A stretch of DNA of 64,000 nt from Thermoanaerobaculia bacterium. Its GTDB lineage: Bacteria; Acidobacteriota; Thermoanaerobaculia; Gp7-AA8. The DNA lies in the NCBI GenBank assembly GCA_017883205.1, contig JADGNZ010000025.1, positions 19,370-83,369 on the forward strand, in the 5' to 3' direction. Under the pieces are notes generated by a model. It made no database searches. It was not told the origin of the DNA and saw nothing but the letters and a program-made list of their open reading frames with translations. Positions 8,386 to 16,645 of the stretch are shown in pieces (position 1 is the stretch's first letter; each line of letters begins with the position of its first letter). The translations under genes and the position numbers were made by a program.

Positions 8386-8472
8386 CGAAACTAGAGCCTT
8401 CCTCAATCGACACCAAAACACAAAAGAAGGATCAATCTGGAACTTTCATGAAAGCATCACCCTTCGTTCAAC

Positions 8473-9219
8473 ATGCACATCAACAAACCGCCACCCGGCA
8501 ACCGGCCACTGAAGACATTGGAGCGCGTTCTCTCGAAGGCCGGCATCGGCTCGCGCACGGAGGCGCGGACGTGGATCGGCGGCGGGCGCGTGCAGGTCAA
8601 CGGGCGCGTTGTGCGCGATCCTGACGTGTGGGTCGACCTCGAGCTTGACCGCATCGAATTCGATGGCAAACCGTTGCGCAGCGAGCAGCGCGTCTACGTT
8701 CTTCTCCACAAACCGGCCGGCTACCTGACGACCTATCGCGATCCGCAGTCCCGGCCGACGATCTACGATCTCCTCCCCGACCGCGAGCGACACCTCGTTC
8801 ATGTCGGCCGCCTCGATTTCGACACCAGCGGTCTGCTCATCCTGACGAACGACACGCAGTTCGCCGAACGGATGACCAATCCCGAGTATCACATCCCGAA
8901 GACGTACCTCGTCGAAGCCTCGCGCCCCATTACTGACGATGAGCTCGACGTCCTGCGCAGCGGCATTGAGCTGCGCGACGGACCGACGCGTCCCGCGCGT
9001 GTCGAGCGCGTAGGCGAGAGCGGCGGCAACGGCGTCTTCGAGATCACGATCACCGAAGGCCGCAACCGCCAGGTGCGCCGCATGGTCGAAGCGCTCGACG
9101 CAAAGGTACTGAAGCTCGTCCGCGTCGCCATCGGCCCGATCCGCATCGGCGACCTGCCGGTCGGGAAGATGCGCGAGTTGACGGGGGATGAGGTTGTTGT
9201 GTTGGGGGGTGGGGGGTAG
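8473..9219 (+). CDS. RsuA/RluB-family pseudouridine synthase
   Basis: 248-aa RNA-modifying enzyme that isomerises a uridine in rRNA. The N-terminus has an S4 RNA-binding domain (LERVLSKAGIGSRTEARTWI, then GRVQVNGRVV). The catalytic domain follows with VLLHKPAGYLTT and HVGRLDFDTSGLLILTND, in which the Asp of RLDFDTSG is the catalytic residue of the family. EGRNRQVRRM is the conserved C-terminal motif. The layout fits RluB (23S) more than RsuA, but the exact target cannot be fixed. The last codons (VVVLGGGG) run into a GGGGGGTAGGGAGTG repeat, so the natural C-terminus may have been altered. Confidence 0.92.
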   Translation: MHINKPPPGNRPLKTLERVLSKAGIGSRTEARTWIGGGRVQVNGRVVRDPDVWVDLELDRIEFDGKPLRSEQRVYVLLHKPAGYLTTYRDPQSRPTIYDLLPDRERHLVHVGRLDFDTSGLLILTNDTQFAERMTNPEYHIPKTYLVEASRPITDDELDVLRSGIELRDGPTRPARVERVGESGGNGVFEITITEGRNRQVRRMVEALDAKVLKLVRVAIGPIRIGDLPVGKMRELTGDEVVVLGGGG

Positions 9220-9427
9220 GGAGTGGGGGGTAGGGAGTGGGGGGTAGGGAGTGGGGGAAGTGGGACGCGTTGAGAAGGATGAATGGTGAAGGATGAAGGA
9301 TGAATGACTCCTGCTGACTTCATTCATCCTTCATCCTTCGTCGTTCATCCTTCGCAACGCTCCGACCCCCGACTGCCGACCCCCGACTCCCGCGATCCAC
9401 CCCCCACTCCCCACTCCCCACCCCCGT
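9200..9427. repeat. Nested hairpin of three tandem-repeat families
   Basis: Concentric inverted repeats between two plus-strand genes. Outermost are tandem GGGGGGTAGGGAGTG units at 9205-9262, facing CCCCCCACTCCCCACTCCCC at 9399-9426. Inside is GAAGGATGAATGGTGAAGG facing CATTCATCCTTCATCCTTCG (9272-9356), and beside it a CCCCCGACTCCCG half-arm. It starts inside the end of the pseudouridine synthase gene. Confidence 0.8.
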
Positions 9428-9444
9428 TATACGATCAACATCAC

Positions 9445-9954
9445 ATGTGGACCGCACGCCGAATCATCAAAGAGCTCGCTGACTCCGACCGCCGCCGCCG
9501 CATTCTCGTCGCCTTCTGGCGCTTCGGAGACGACACCGCGAAGATGCTGGCCGTGGCGCAGCTCGCCAAGGCCCTGCACTTTCGCGAGGAGTCCATCCGC
9601 AAGCTCCCCGTCGAAAAGAAGGCGGAGATGTTTGCCTCGCGCGCCACGGCGCCGGAGTTCGAACAGGCGCTCGACACAGCGCTGATGCACTACCACACCC
9701 ACGAGCAGAGCGCGCTCCTGGCAGCGTTCCTCGATCAGTGGAAGATCCCGCACGTAGACGGCTCGATCGAGGCGGACGAATACACCGCGCCGTCGGAGGA
9801 ACAAGTGCGCGCTGCCGTAAAGGCGGTCGAAGGTTTCCCGCCACGCGACGTCGTGATCTATCTCGCTTCCGCCGGATTGCTGATGGGCGAGGATTGGCGC
9901 GCCGCCACATGGCCGGTCGTGGATGATCTTGCGGCGAAACTCGCCGATCAGTGA
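9445..9954 (+). CDS. Conserved-looking cytoplasmic protein of unknown function
   Basis: 169-aa, mostly helical protein beginning MWTARRIIKELADSDRRRRI. No signal peptide or membrane segment. I recognise no family. Its composition is coding-like, with charged amphipathic helices (LHFREESIRKLPVEKKAEMF, then FEQALDTALMHYHTHEQSAL). The C-terminal half contains SEEQVRAAVKAVEGFPPRDVVIYL. The ATG at 9445 is chosen because everything upstream in frame is translated repeat. It has a stop just before a dispersed element and no obvious operon partner. Confidence 0.65.
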   Translation: MWTARRIIKELADSDRRRRILVAFWRFGDDTAKMLAVAQLAKALHFREESIRKLPVEKKAEMFASRATAPEFEQALDTALMHYHTHEQSALLAAFLDQWKIPHVDGSIEADEYTAPSEEQVRAAVKAVEGFPPRDVVIYLASAGLLMGEDWRAATWPVVDDLAAKLADQ

Positions 9955-9989
9955 TCGATGGATCGGATCCACTTGCTGATTAGCCCTTG

Positions 9990-10287
9990 ATCAGCCGCAT
10001 TTCTCACACTTTTCAAGCGACTCTCTAACATCGAGCGCCTTCTCCCCTCGCGGTTTTGGCGAGGGGAGAAGGTGCCGAAGGCGGATGAGGGGTGTCGTGC
10101 AATCGAGCGAAATGGAGTTCTAACCTCCGCGAAGTTTCTCCTTCGTCAGCTGCGTTTGCCGCGACAGTCAAACGCCCCCTCATCCGGCTTCGCCACCTTC
10201 TCCCCCACAAAAAGCGTGGGGGAGAAGGCGCTCGATGGAAAGGAGTCGCTGAAAAAGAGCGAGAAACGTGGGCCATCTAGTCGCGCC
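9990..10287. repeat. Dispersed element I, copy 2
   Basis: Longer copy of the 6410 element: GCATTTCTCACACTTTTCAAGCG, then two hairpins (CCTTCTCCCCTCGCGG / CCGAGGGGAGAAGG-like, and TCATCCGGCTTCGCCACCTT / CACAAAAAGCGTGGGGGAG). It ends with GAGCGAGAAACGTGGG, roughly complementary to the start. The whole unit may be one mobile cassette with outer inverted repeats CACACTTT/AAACGTG. No gene lies in it. Confidence 0.7.
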
Positions 10288-10680
10288 TCACTCCGGCGCC
10301 AACCGTCCCGCCGCCTGCCCCAGCACGTACTTCCATTCGCCAGAAATGCGCACGTACGTGTCGCTGAACCAGAGTTTGTAGTGGAATGGCTCGCCGTCCT
10401 CGGTCCCTTTGGCCGAGAGCAGCGCGGTGATCACGGCGGTGTCGCCCCATACGCGGACAGCTTGCTCGCTGTCGGTCTGATATTCGTAGACGACGCGGCC
10501 GCTGCGCGCTTCTTCCAGCAGGTCGGCCTTCGTGAAGACCTTGCCGCGGCTGCCGATCAACACGAAGTCGTCCGCCAGAATACGGTCCATCGTCGCTGCG
10601 TCGTTCTTTTCGACGGCCGCCTGATACTCCGTGTCGATCGCCGCTACAGCTTTCTGATCCTCGATCAACTGATCCGTCAT
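10288..10680 (-). CDS. SnoaL/DUF4440-like NTF2-fold protein
   Basis: 130-aa protein with the NTF2-like cone fold of the DUF4440 group: the helix AAIDTEYQAAVEKNDAATMD is followed by RILADDFVLIGSRGKVFTKADLLE. Strands VRVWGDTAVITALLSAKG and FHYKLWFSDTYVRISGEWKYV come next. Members include ketosteroid-isomerase-like enzymes and polymer-assembly domains. No signal peptide is present with the start at 10680; a longer frame upstream is only repeat. The function is not predictable. The gene is preceded by a tandem-armed hairpin and lies downstream of the large DUF5916 gene on the same strand. Confidence 0.8.
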   Translation of the reverse strand: MTDQLIEDQKAVAAIDTEYQAAVEKNDAATMDRILADDFVLIGSRGKVFTKADLLEEARSGRVVYEYQTDSEQAVRVWGDTAVITALLSAKGTEDGEPFHYKLWFSDTYVRISGEWKYVLGQAAGRLAPE

Positions 10681-10689
10681 GTCATCCTC

Positions 10690-10768
10690 ATTCGGGGGTC
10701 GCGGTTCGGGAGTCGGGAGTCGGAGCAATGCAAGTCTTCCGACACCCGACTCCCGAAACCCGACCCCC
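10690..10768. repeat. Hairpin with tandem-repeat arms (GGGAGTCG type)
   Basis: The left arm is TTCGGGAGTCGGGAGTCGG after GGGGGTCG, and the right arm is CGACACCCGACTCCCGAAAC followed by CCGACCCCCG. It lies between two minus-strand genes. The same arm motif recurs at 9362-9390, 35610-35780 and 42540-42766. Confidence 0.75.
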
Positions 10769-10769
10769 G

Positions 10770-13325
10770 TCACAATGGCAACCAGTAGGAAACCTTCACA
10801 AGAAACACGTCACGCGACGGTTCCGTTCGGATGGCACGAAAATCGCGGATGAAACGGAAGTCACCGATGGGCGCGACGTCGGCGCGGTTTTCGTTCCAGA
10901 CCACGTACAACGCCGAGCCGGGCCGGAACTCCCAGCGCACCACAGCGCTGCCTCGCACGCTGCGGAAATTGAAGTCGGGATTGCCCGGGTCGCCGGTGAA
11001 TGCCACGTAGTCGCGCGTCCTCGCGGCGGCGAGCGAGTGGTAATCGTGATAATCGCCGGCTGCCACGAACGGCTGCAGATAGAGCTGGAACGAGAGATGC
11101 GAGCTGACCGTCCAGTCGGCGCGCGTGCCTAGCTCGAACGAGCGCTGCTCCAGGTCCGCGAACACGTAGCGCGTCCCATAGGTCGCCACCGCCGTCGGGT
11201 CGCTGAGCGCCTTCACATACGCGGTGTGATCGTGCGAGCGCGTGAAGGCGGGGCTGACGGTCACGTGAAGATTCGGCACCGGCAGCGCCGAGAGGTCCAT
11301 GCTGAGCGAGCGGTTGTAGGAACCATCCTGCGAATGGTCTGCGTGCCCGTTCCATCCGACCGTGAAGCGCTTGCGGGTATCGCTGGAAACATTGGCGTCG
11401 CTGCTCCAGCTCGCCGGCATGCGCACGAGCGGACCGCCACGCGTCAGGCGATCGGACAACGCTCCCGTGTTGAGAAAAAGAGATTGATGCACATACCAGT
11501 AGTTCAGCAACGTGGCCTGCGAATCGACGAATGCTCCCTGCTCGATGGTGTTGCCGTCGAAGTTCCGGTTCTGCCAGACGCCGAACCATGACGATTTGGA
11601 GCGCAAATGCGCCGTCGGATTGTCATTCACGTACTGCATCAGCGCGTGCGACGAGATGATGTCAGTCCGCTGCATGAAGCCGGTGTCGTTGGTCTCGAAT
11701 CCAGGCGAAAACGCCTGCACCTGCACGTTGGGACGCCAGAAGCCTGTGGCCTTGGAGAGCATCATCCTGCCGCCCCATCCGCTCAGCGAGGTTCGCGTCG
11801 GATCGAACTGAATGTTCTCCGCGTCGGGCCGCTGGTAGTAACGCGACGACGATGTCTGCGCCAGCGCGATCGCATCCTCGCTGCCGGTCACTTTCGATCC
11901 CACAGCCGAGCCTTCGAGAATCCACGATTTGTTCAGGAAGCTCGCGTATCCATCCACCCCCGCCGTCAACGCGTCGCTGCGCAGCGACGAAAGATCATCG
12001 GGAAGACTGCGATTGACGGAGGTGAGCATGAATCCGAGCCGGTTGCCGTCGCCGATCTCCTTCGTTCCTCGGGAGACGAAATAATTCGTCAACGGTTCGA
12101 CGGTCTGCCGCCCGGACACGCCGCCGCTCACGAACCGCGCATGCTCCGCCGCAGTAAGCGCGTCGAGCTCACCGATTGCCCAGCCGCCCGGCAACTTGCC
12201 GGTGAGTTTCGCGGCGCCGAGGATCGTCGTGTCGGATGGGGAGACAGAGAAGTCCGCGTCCGGCGACACCTGCGGCGCGCGCCCGATCCGCCGCGTGTAG
12301 AAAAGACTCGGCGGAAAAAAGAAGTTGAAGTGGCTCGGCGCGGGCGTGTCGCCGAAAGCGAAGATATTCAACCCTTCCGTGAAGAAGGGCCTCTTCTCCG
12401 GATAGAACGTCTCGAACTGGCTGAGATTGACGACCGCCGGATCGACTTCCACCTGGCCGAAGTCGGGATTGATCGTCCCGGTCAGCGTGAGGCTCGACGT
12501 CAGCGCGTACTTCACGTCGAGACCGCCGTCGGCCTTGTAGTCCTGATTCTGGAGCAGCGGATTGTTCGGATCCTTGTGCGAGAGGATGTCCGTGCGCGTC
12601 ACCGCGTACGGCACGAGCTCGAGCGGGCGCCCGCGGTGAATCCCTTCCAATCCGACGATGTCCGCGAAGTGCGAGACGAACCCTGTCTCCCCTTTCTTCG
12701 TGTTGACGATGCGCACCCATTCGTTGTTGCGCACGGTCCGCCGCGTGATGTTGAGTCCCCACACGTGGACCGGCTTGTCCGGAAACCGCAGCTGCGAGAA
12801 CGGCACCCGCACCTCGGCCACCCAGCCGTCGGGCACGATCTTCACTGCCGAATCCCAGACACCGTCCCAGCTCACGTCCTCGCCGATGTCGTTGTACAGA
12901 ACCGAGTCGGCCTGCACGTTGGCCGGCGTGACCGTGAAGGCGTTGCCCGAGAGGTGGTCATGTTGCGAGTCGATGTTGATGGAGAGGAAGTCGCTCTGAT
13001 CGGAAAAGTTATCGCGGCGAAAGATGACGCGCGAGGGCGTCTGCGGGTCGGTCATCTTGGCGCCGAAGTAAATGGCCTGATCGTCGTACACGATGCGGAT
13101 GCTCGTCGCCATCGTCGGCGGCTTTCCGTCATCCGGATCGTGTTGCGAGAACTCCGTGAACTCCGGCGCGCTTTGCCAGGCAGCATCGGAGAGATCGCCG
13201 TCGATGACCGGACCTTTGGCCACGCGGACAGCACGAAGCACCGGATGCTCCGGCCAGTTGGCCGCCCGTGCTGCGGTGACCACGCCGATGGCAGCGAAGA
13301 AAACGAGTAGAGAGCGCTTATTCAT
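10770..13325 (-). CDS. DUF5916 outer-membrane protein with N-terminal CBM9-like domain
   Basis: 851-aa exported protein with signal peptide MNKRSLLVFFAAIGVVTAARA. The N-terminal 200 residues are a carbohydrate-binding family 9-like sandwich (GPVIDGDLSDAAWQSAPEF, then IRIVYDDQAIYFGAKMTDPQ). The rest matches the DUF5916 group. It begins with LELVPYAVTRTDIL, DVKYALTSSLTLTGTINPDF, FETFYPEKRPFFTEG and LFYTRRIGRAP. A long series of alternating beta strands follows, ending in KVSYWLPL, consistent with an outer-membrane barrel. The family is common in Acidobacteriota and Bacteroidota and has no firmly established function; carbohydrate or peptide uptake is often guessed. It stands alone apart from the small NTF2-like gene downstream. 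Confidence 0.85.
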   Translation of the reverse strand: MNKRSLLVFFAAIGVVTAARAANWPEHPVLRAVRVAKGPVIDGDLSDAAWQSAPEFTEFSQHDPDDGKPPTMATSIRIVYDDQAIYFGAKMTDPQTPSRVIFRRDNFSDQSDFLSINIDSQHDHLSGNAFTVTPANVQADSVLYNDIGEDVSWDGVWDSAVKIVPDGWVAEVRVPFSQLRFPDKPVHVWGLNITRRTVRNNEWVRIVNTKKGETGFVSHFADIVGLEGIHRGRPLELVPYAVTRTDILSHKDPNNPLLQNQDYKADGGLDVKYALTSSLTLTGTINPDFGQVEVDPAVVNLSQFETFYPEKRPFFTEGLNIFAFGDTPAPSHFNFFFPPSLFYTRRIGRAPQVSPDADFSVSPSDTTILGAAKLTGKLPGGWAIGELDALTAAEHARFVSGGVSGRQTVEPLTNYFVSRGTKEIGDGNRLGFMLTSVNRSLPDDLSSLRSDALTAGVDGYASFLNKSWILEGSAVGSKVTGSEDAIALAQTSSSRYYQRPDAENIQFDPTRTSLSGWGGRMMLSKATGFWRPNVQVQAFSPGFETNDTGFMQRTDIISSHALMQYVNDNPTAHLRSKSSWFGVWQNRNFDGNTIEQGAFVDSQATLLNYWYVHQSLFLNTGALSDRLTRGGPLVRMPASWSSDANVSSDTRKRFTVGWNGHADHSQDGSYNRSLSMDLSALPVPNLHVTVSPAFTRSHDHTAYVKALSDPTAVATYGTRYVFADLEQRSFELGTRADWTVSSHLSFQLYLQPFVAAGDYHDYHSLAAARTRDYVAFTGDPGNPDFNFRSVRGSAVVRWEFRPGSALYVVWNENRADVAPIGDFRFIRDFRAIRTEPSRDVFLVKVSYWLPL

Positions 13326-13366
13326 GTGCGTGCGAAGAATACGGGATCGGAGCCTAAGAAAAACCG

Positions 13367-13431
13367 AACCACAGAGACGCAGAGGTCACAGAGATGCAAA
13401 GCTCCTCTGTGCTCTCTGCGCCTCTGTGGTG
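13367..13431. repeat. Hairpin with tandem-repeat arms (CACAGAG type), copy 1
   Basis: The left arm CCACAGAGACGCAGAGGTCACAGAG faces CTCTGTGCTCTCTGCGCCTCTGTGG. Each arm is made of 8-9-bp tandem repeats of CAGAG. Relatives are at 46811-46881 and 50744-50811. It lies between two minus-strand genes. Confidence 0.8.
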
Positions 13432-13455
13432 ATGGTGTGGTGGCGGAACCGGAAT

Positions 13456-14109
13456 TCAGCGAGCCTGCCGCGTGACCCTAGCCTCGGGGAGCGTGATCTT
13501 GATTTCGCGCCGTGCGTCGCTCTCCTGAAAGGCCACATCATGAAGCTTGGCGACGCTGGTAATAGGAGAAGTCCACACGACCAGATCCCAGTTGCCAGCC
13601 TGCGGGAGCGGAAACGCAAAACGGCCTTCCTTATCGAAGGGAACCGCGAACCCCCAGCTCTTTCCCGGCTTGAACTCGGAGGGGTAGAAGCTGATCTGTC
13701 CGTGCAACGGTTGACCCGATAGTTTGGCGCTGCCGGCAAGGATCACAGGGCGAATCGGTATCAACGTCTCGAATCGCGGGCCGGACGGCACATCGAGGTT
13801 CATCCCTTCGGAGACTACGTACAACGTTCCGCCCATCTTCAGAAAGGTCCGAATCGTCCACTTGCCCGGGACAATGTCGTTTGCCGTGACGGTGGCACCG
13901 GTCGTATTGATGGTAAATCGCTTTCCCTCCTCGGAAGAACCGGCCACCATGACCGACGTGATGCGCCCTGCTCTGAGGTTGTCACGGACGGAGTCGCTGT
14001 AATCGAGATGCAGGACCAGCGCCCCGCTCTGCGGCGAATCGGCCAGAACCAGTGCTGGACAAAGAAGAAAGGCGATCAGAAGGGAAGCGAAAGTGTAGGC
14101 GCGGTGCAT
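13456..14109 (-). CDS. Secreted protein with carboxypeptidase-regulatory-like domain
   Basis: 217-aa exported protein with a strong signal peptide (MHRAYTFASLLIAFLLCPALVLA) and an AAGGAG ribosome-binding site seven bases before the ATG. The mature part is all beta: GATVTANDIVPGKWTIRTFL and QPLHGQISFYPSEF look like two immunoglobulin-like or carboxypeptidase-regulatory sandwich domains, ending FPLPQAGNWDLVVW. No catalytic residues are apparent. A surface or periplasmic binding role is likely but unproven. It is a neighbour of the large DUF5916 protein on the same strand, separated by a hairpin. Confidence 0.75.
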   Translation of the reverse strand: MHRAYTFASLLIAFLLCPALVLADSPQSGALVLHLDYSDSVRDNLRAGRITSVMVAGSSEEGKRFTINTTGATVTANDIVPGKWTIRTFLKMGGTLYVVSEGMNLDVPSGPRFETLIPIRPVILAGSAKLSGQPLHGQISFYPSEFKPGKSWGFAVPFDKEGRFAFPLPQAGNWDLVVWTSPITSVAKLHDVAFQESDARREIKITLPEARVTRQAR

Positions 14110-14190
14110 GTCGGTCTCCTTTGCGTAGGTGCTGGTTGCGGTCTCTCTACGCTATTGAGACGCGCGGGAAAACGTTTGGTTACTCCCGGG

Positions 14191-14520
14191 TCAATCGACG
14201 ATGAACAGGCGCACACCGGTTTCCGTTGACGACCGATGCGGGGCGACCTCGTCCGAGACCTGGTACGACATGCCTTGCGAGAGCGTGTGACTGGTCCCGT
14301 CCTGGATTTCTGTCAGGAGAACGCCCTCGAGCACGAGGAGGATGTGGCCGCGAGAGCACCAATGATCGGCGAGGTAGCCGGGAGAATAGGTAACCATGCG
14401 AACACGCACATCGCCCGCTTGAACGGTTCGCCAGTGGGCGACGCCGCTCTCTCCGGGATGGATGGTCTCCGGCACCGCGGTCCAGTCGGTAAGCTCGAAT
14501 GGGACGTTCTCGATTTTCAT
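14191..14520 (-). CDS. DHCW-motif cupin-fold protein
   Basis: 109-aa single-domain cupin. The signature is YLADHWCSRGHILLVLEG, containing the Asp-His-Trp-Cys cluster typical of the small cupin group annotated as DHCW-motif proteins. The second cupin motif is SYQVSDEVAPHRSST. Metal binding through the His residues is expected; the ligand is unknown. The start at 14520 (MKIENVPFELTDW) matches the usual family N-terminus. Upstream in-frame sequence is part of a REP element and is not counted. Confidence 0.8.
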   Translation of the reverse strand: MKIENVPFELTDWTAVPETIHPGESGVAHWRTVQAGDVRVRMVTYSPGYLADHWCSRGHILLVLEGVLLTEIQDGTSHTLSQGMSYQVSDEVAPHRSSTETGVRLFIVD

Positions 14521-14550
14521 GCAGGCCCTCCGTCTTTCGCTTGCTGTGAA

Positions 14551-14704
14551 GTAGCGCAGACGTCCTCGTCTGCTACCGCCGGGCGTCCTCGCCCGGCAGG
14601 GGTTTTCGGCTCGATCGCCATGCAACTGTCTTCCGCGTCGCACACGCGAAACATCCCGTCGGGCGAGGACGCCCGACGGTAGCAGGCAAGGATGCCTGCG
14701 CTAC
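14551..14704. repeat. REP-like compound palindrome J, copy 1
   Basis: Two nested palindromes: the outer GTAGCGCAGACGTCCTCGTC faces AGGCAAGGATGCCTGCGCTAC. The inner GGGCGTCCTCGCCCGGC faces GTCGGGCGAGGACGCCCGAC. It sits between divergent genes (cupin and ABC ATPase), so it probably does not terminate transcription. A half copy is at 59757-59804. Confidence 0.75.
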
Positions 14705-14716
14705 GATAAACACCCG

Positions 14717-15625
14717 ATGACGCCGTCAGAACATCAAGGTGTCCACGCTCGAGGCGTGCGCAAGTCCTTCCACTCCGCCGGCCGCCGGGTCGAAGTACTC
14801 AAAGGAATCGACCTCGACCTTCTTCCCGGTGAAGTCGTTGGGCTGATCGGACCGAACGGCGCCGGCAAGACCACTCTCATGTCATGCCTCCTCGGCTTTC
14901 TGCGGCCGGAAGAAGCCCGGATTACCTTCGACGGCCTGCCCAACAACGACCTCACCATTCGCGGGCGCACCGGTTTCGTCCCCGAGCGGATGAACCTCGG
15001 GCGGAGAGGCACGGGCTGGCAGTTCCTCCGCTACATGGCGCGCATCTCCGGCGTTCCGCGCGACGAGATCGACGATCGCGTGGCCAGCATGCTGGAGCGC
15101 CTCGGCCTCACGAGCGCCAGGCACGCCAGCCTGCGCGAATACTCGCGCGGAATGCTGCAGCGCATCGCCATTGCGCAGGCACTCCTGCACAAGCCCGATT
15201 TCATTTTCCTCGACGAACCGGCGTCCGCACTCGATCCAAACGGCGTCCTCCTCGTCCGCGATCTCATCAACGAAGAGAAGCAGCGCGGAGCGATGGTGCT
15301 GCTCAACTCTCACCAACTCGCGGAAGTGGAGAAGGTGTGCGACCGCGTCTTGTTCCTTCACGGCGGCCTCGTGGCGCGTGCGGAGACGCTTCGCAATGCC
15401 GATCGCTGCGTCATGGCCATCCGACTGCTGAGCGGATCGTTTGACGCGATAACAGTAGAGCGGATCGCCGGCGTCGCGCCAACCGACGACATTGTGATCG
15501 TCTCCTCCGAGACGGAGCGCGGCGTTGCACTGATCGTTCGACAACTGATCACCAGCGGCGCGGACATCGTGGAGATCCGGCCGCAGACCGCGGACCTCGA
15601 AGGCATTTTCCGAGGTGCGTCATGA
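14717..15625 (+). CDS. ABC transporter ATP-binding protein
   Basis: 302-aa ATPase of an ABC-2-type exporter. Walker A is GPNGAGKT (45-52), the ABC signature region is EYSRGMLQRIAIAQAL, Walker B is FIFLDEPASALDP, and the switch His is in NSHQLAEVEKVCD. The C-terminal 80 residues are the extra regulatory segment common in this subgroup. It overlaps the start of the next gene by 4 nt (ATGA), so the two are translationally coupled and form one transporter. The substrate is unknown. Confidence 0.92.
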   Translation: MTPSEHQGVHARGVRKSFHSAGRRVEVLKGIDLDLLPGEVVGLIGPNGAGKTTLMSCLLGFLRPEEARITFDGLPNNDLTIRGRTGFVPERMNLGRRGTGWQFLRYMARISGVPRDEIDDRVASMLERLGLTSARHASLREYSRGMLQRIAIAQALLHKPDFIFLDEPASALDPNGVLLVRDLINEEKQRGAMVLLNSHQLAEVEKVCDRVLFLHGGLVARAETLRNADRCVMAIRLLSGSFDAITVERIAGVAPTDDIVIVSSETERGVALIVRQLITSGADIVEIRPQTADLEGIFRGAS

Positions 15626-16344
15626 ACGCGGCCGTGGTCATGGAAACGATGCGGCGGCATTTCACCAGCATCGGCTTCATCACGTACTTGATTCTGATTG
15701 CTATGACCGGCCTGTTCGTGGCGACCTTCAACACGCCCGCCTCCATCTGGCCGGGACTGGTGGCGATCCTGTCGATCATCACCGGCGCCGCAATCATCGG
15801 ACCGGAGTTCTCGACTGCACGACTCCAACTGATCGTGTCGCGGCCGATCCGGAGATCGGTCTATTTGCTCTCGCGCGTGACCGGAGTGCTGGCCAGCGTC
15901 GCCGTCGCCGCGACTGTGGGAGTCACGTCCGAAATCGTAGCGCGCCTTCTGCTCGGATCCGCGGTGCCGTGGCTGCCTCTTGCAACCGTCTATGCGAGCT
16001 CTCTCCTGGTCTCGCTTCTGGCAATCTCCCTCCTGACCATGCTCGGCAGCCTCACCACCGCCTACTTCAACGTAGCCATCTACGCCGGCGTCCAGGTCGC
16101 GCTCTCCGCAGTAGAAACGCTGTTAGGCCTTCTCCGCACAAGACCCAACAGCCTCAGCGAGTTTCTCCACAGCCATCAACAACTGGAAAATGGCCTCATC
16201 GCCCTCGACGACCTCCTCTTCCCCGCCCCCCCGCCCCACCCCGACACCGCATGGCTTCTCCGCGTCGCCGCAACCGCCGCCGCAGCACTGGTCCTGGCGT
16301 GCATCGCGTTCGAGCGCCGCGAGGTGCCGTACGGCGGGGAGTAG
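15622..16344 (+). CDS. ABC-2 type transporter permease
   Basis: 240-aa integral membrane protein with about six hydrophobic segments: FTSIGFITYLILIAMTGLFV, IWPGLVAILSIITGAAI, VTGVLASVAVAATVG, VYASSLLVSLLAISLLTMLG, and a last one, VAATAAAALVLACIAFE. The early motif GPEFSTARLQLIVSRPIRR is typical for ABC-2 permeases (ERxxGTL-like loop). It begins inside the stop of the ATPase gene and is its membrane partner. It is followed directly by a REP element. Confidence 0.88.
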   Translation: MNAAVVMETMRRHFTSIGFITYLILIAMTGLFVATFNTPASIWPGLVAILSIITGAAIIGPEFSTARLQLIVSRPIRRSVYLLSRVTGVLASVAVAATVGVTSEIVARLLLGSAVPWLPLATVYASSLLVSLLAISLLTMLGSLTTAYFNVAIYAGVQVALSAVETLLGLLRTRPNSLSEFLHSHQQLENGLIALDDLLFPAPPPHPDTAWLLRVAATAAAALVLACIAFERREVPYGGE

Positions 16345-16374
16345 ATCGCGCGGCGTTCGGGTCACGCGCGGCGT

Positions 16375-16440
16375 TGGGGTCAGGCCCTTGGTCAACGCAT
16401 GGTTGAGTCGATAGACAAAGGCCTGGCCCCAATCGGAACC
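16375..16440. repeat. RAYT-associated REP palindrome F, copy 1
   Basis: Arms are GGGGTCAGGCCCTTGGTC and GACAAAGGCCTGGCCCC, followed by AATCGGAACC, with GAGTCGAT in the middle. It lies just downstream of the RAYT gene (3' side). Copies at 17770, 19097 and 22001 share the full 65-bp sequence, including the AATYGGAACC end. Confidence 0.85.
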
Positions 16441-16645
16441 AATCTTGATCGTCGCTGAAGGTGCGGAAAGGCGCTCGGTGCCGGTAGCCAGGCAGAACGT
16501 GAGGAGAACAGCTCCAAGGTTCTCGCCGAGGTTGACAAGAACCGGACAGAAATGGCACGTGGATGCCGGCTTCAGTCAGTCGCACCCGTCGGACGGCACA
16601 CCCTCGCCCTGACTCATTGATCTTGAATCGTTCTACGACTGACTT

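Noticed and set aside
16445..16645. Possible small gene between the first REP palindrome and the RAYT 3' end.
   Set aside because: No frame has a start with a ribosome-binding site or recognisable content.
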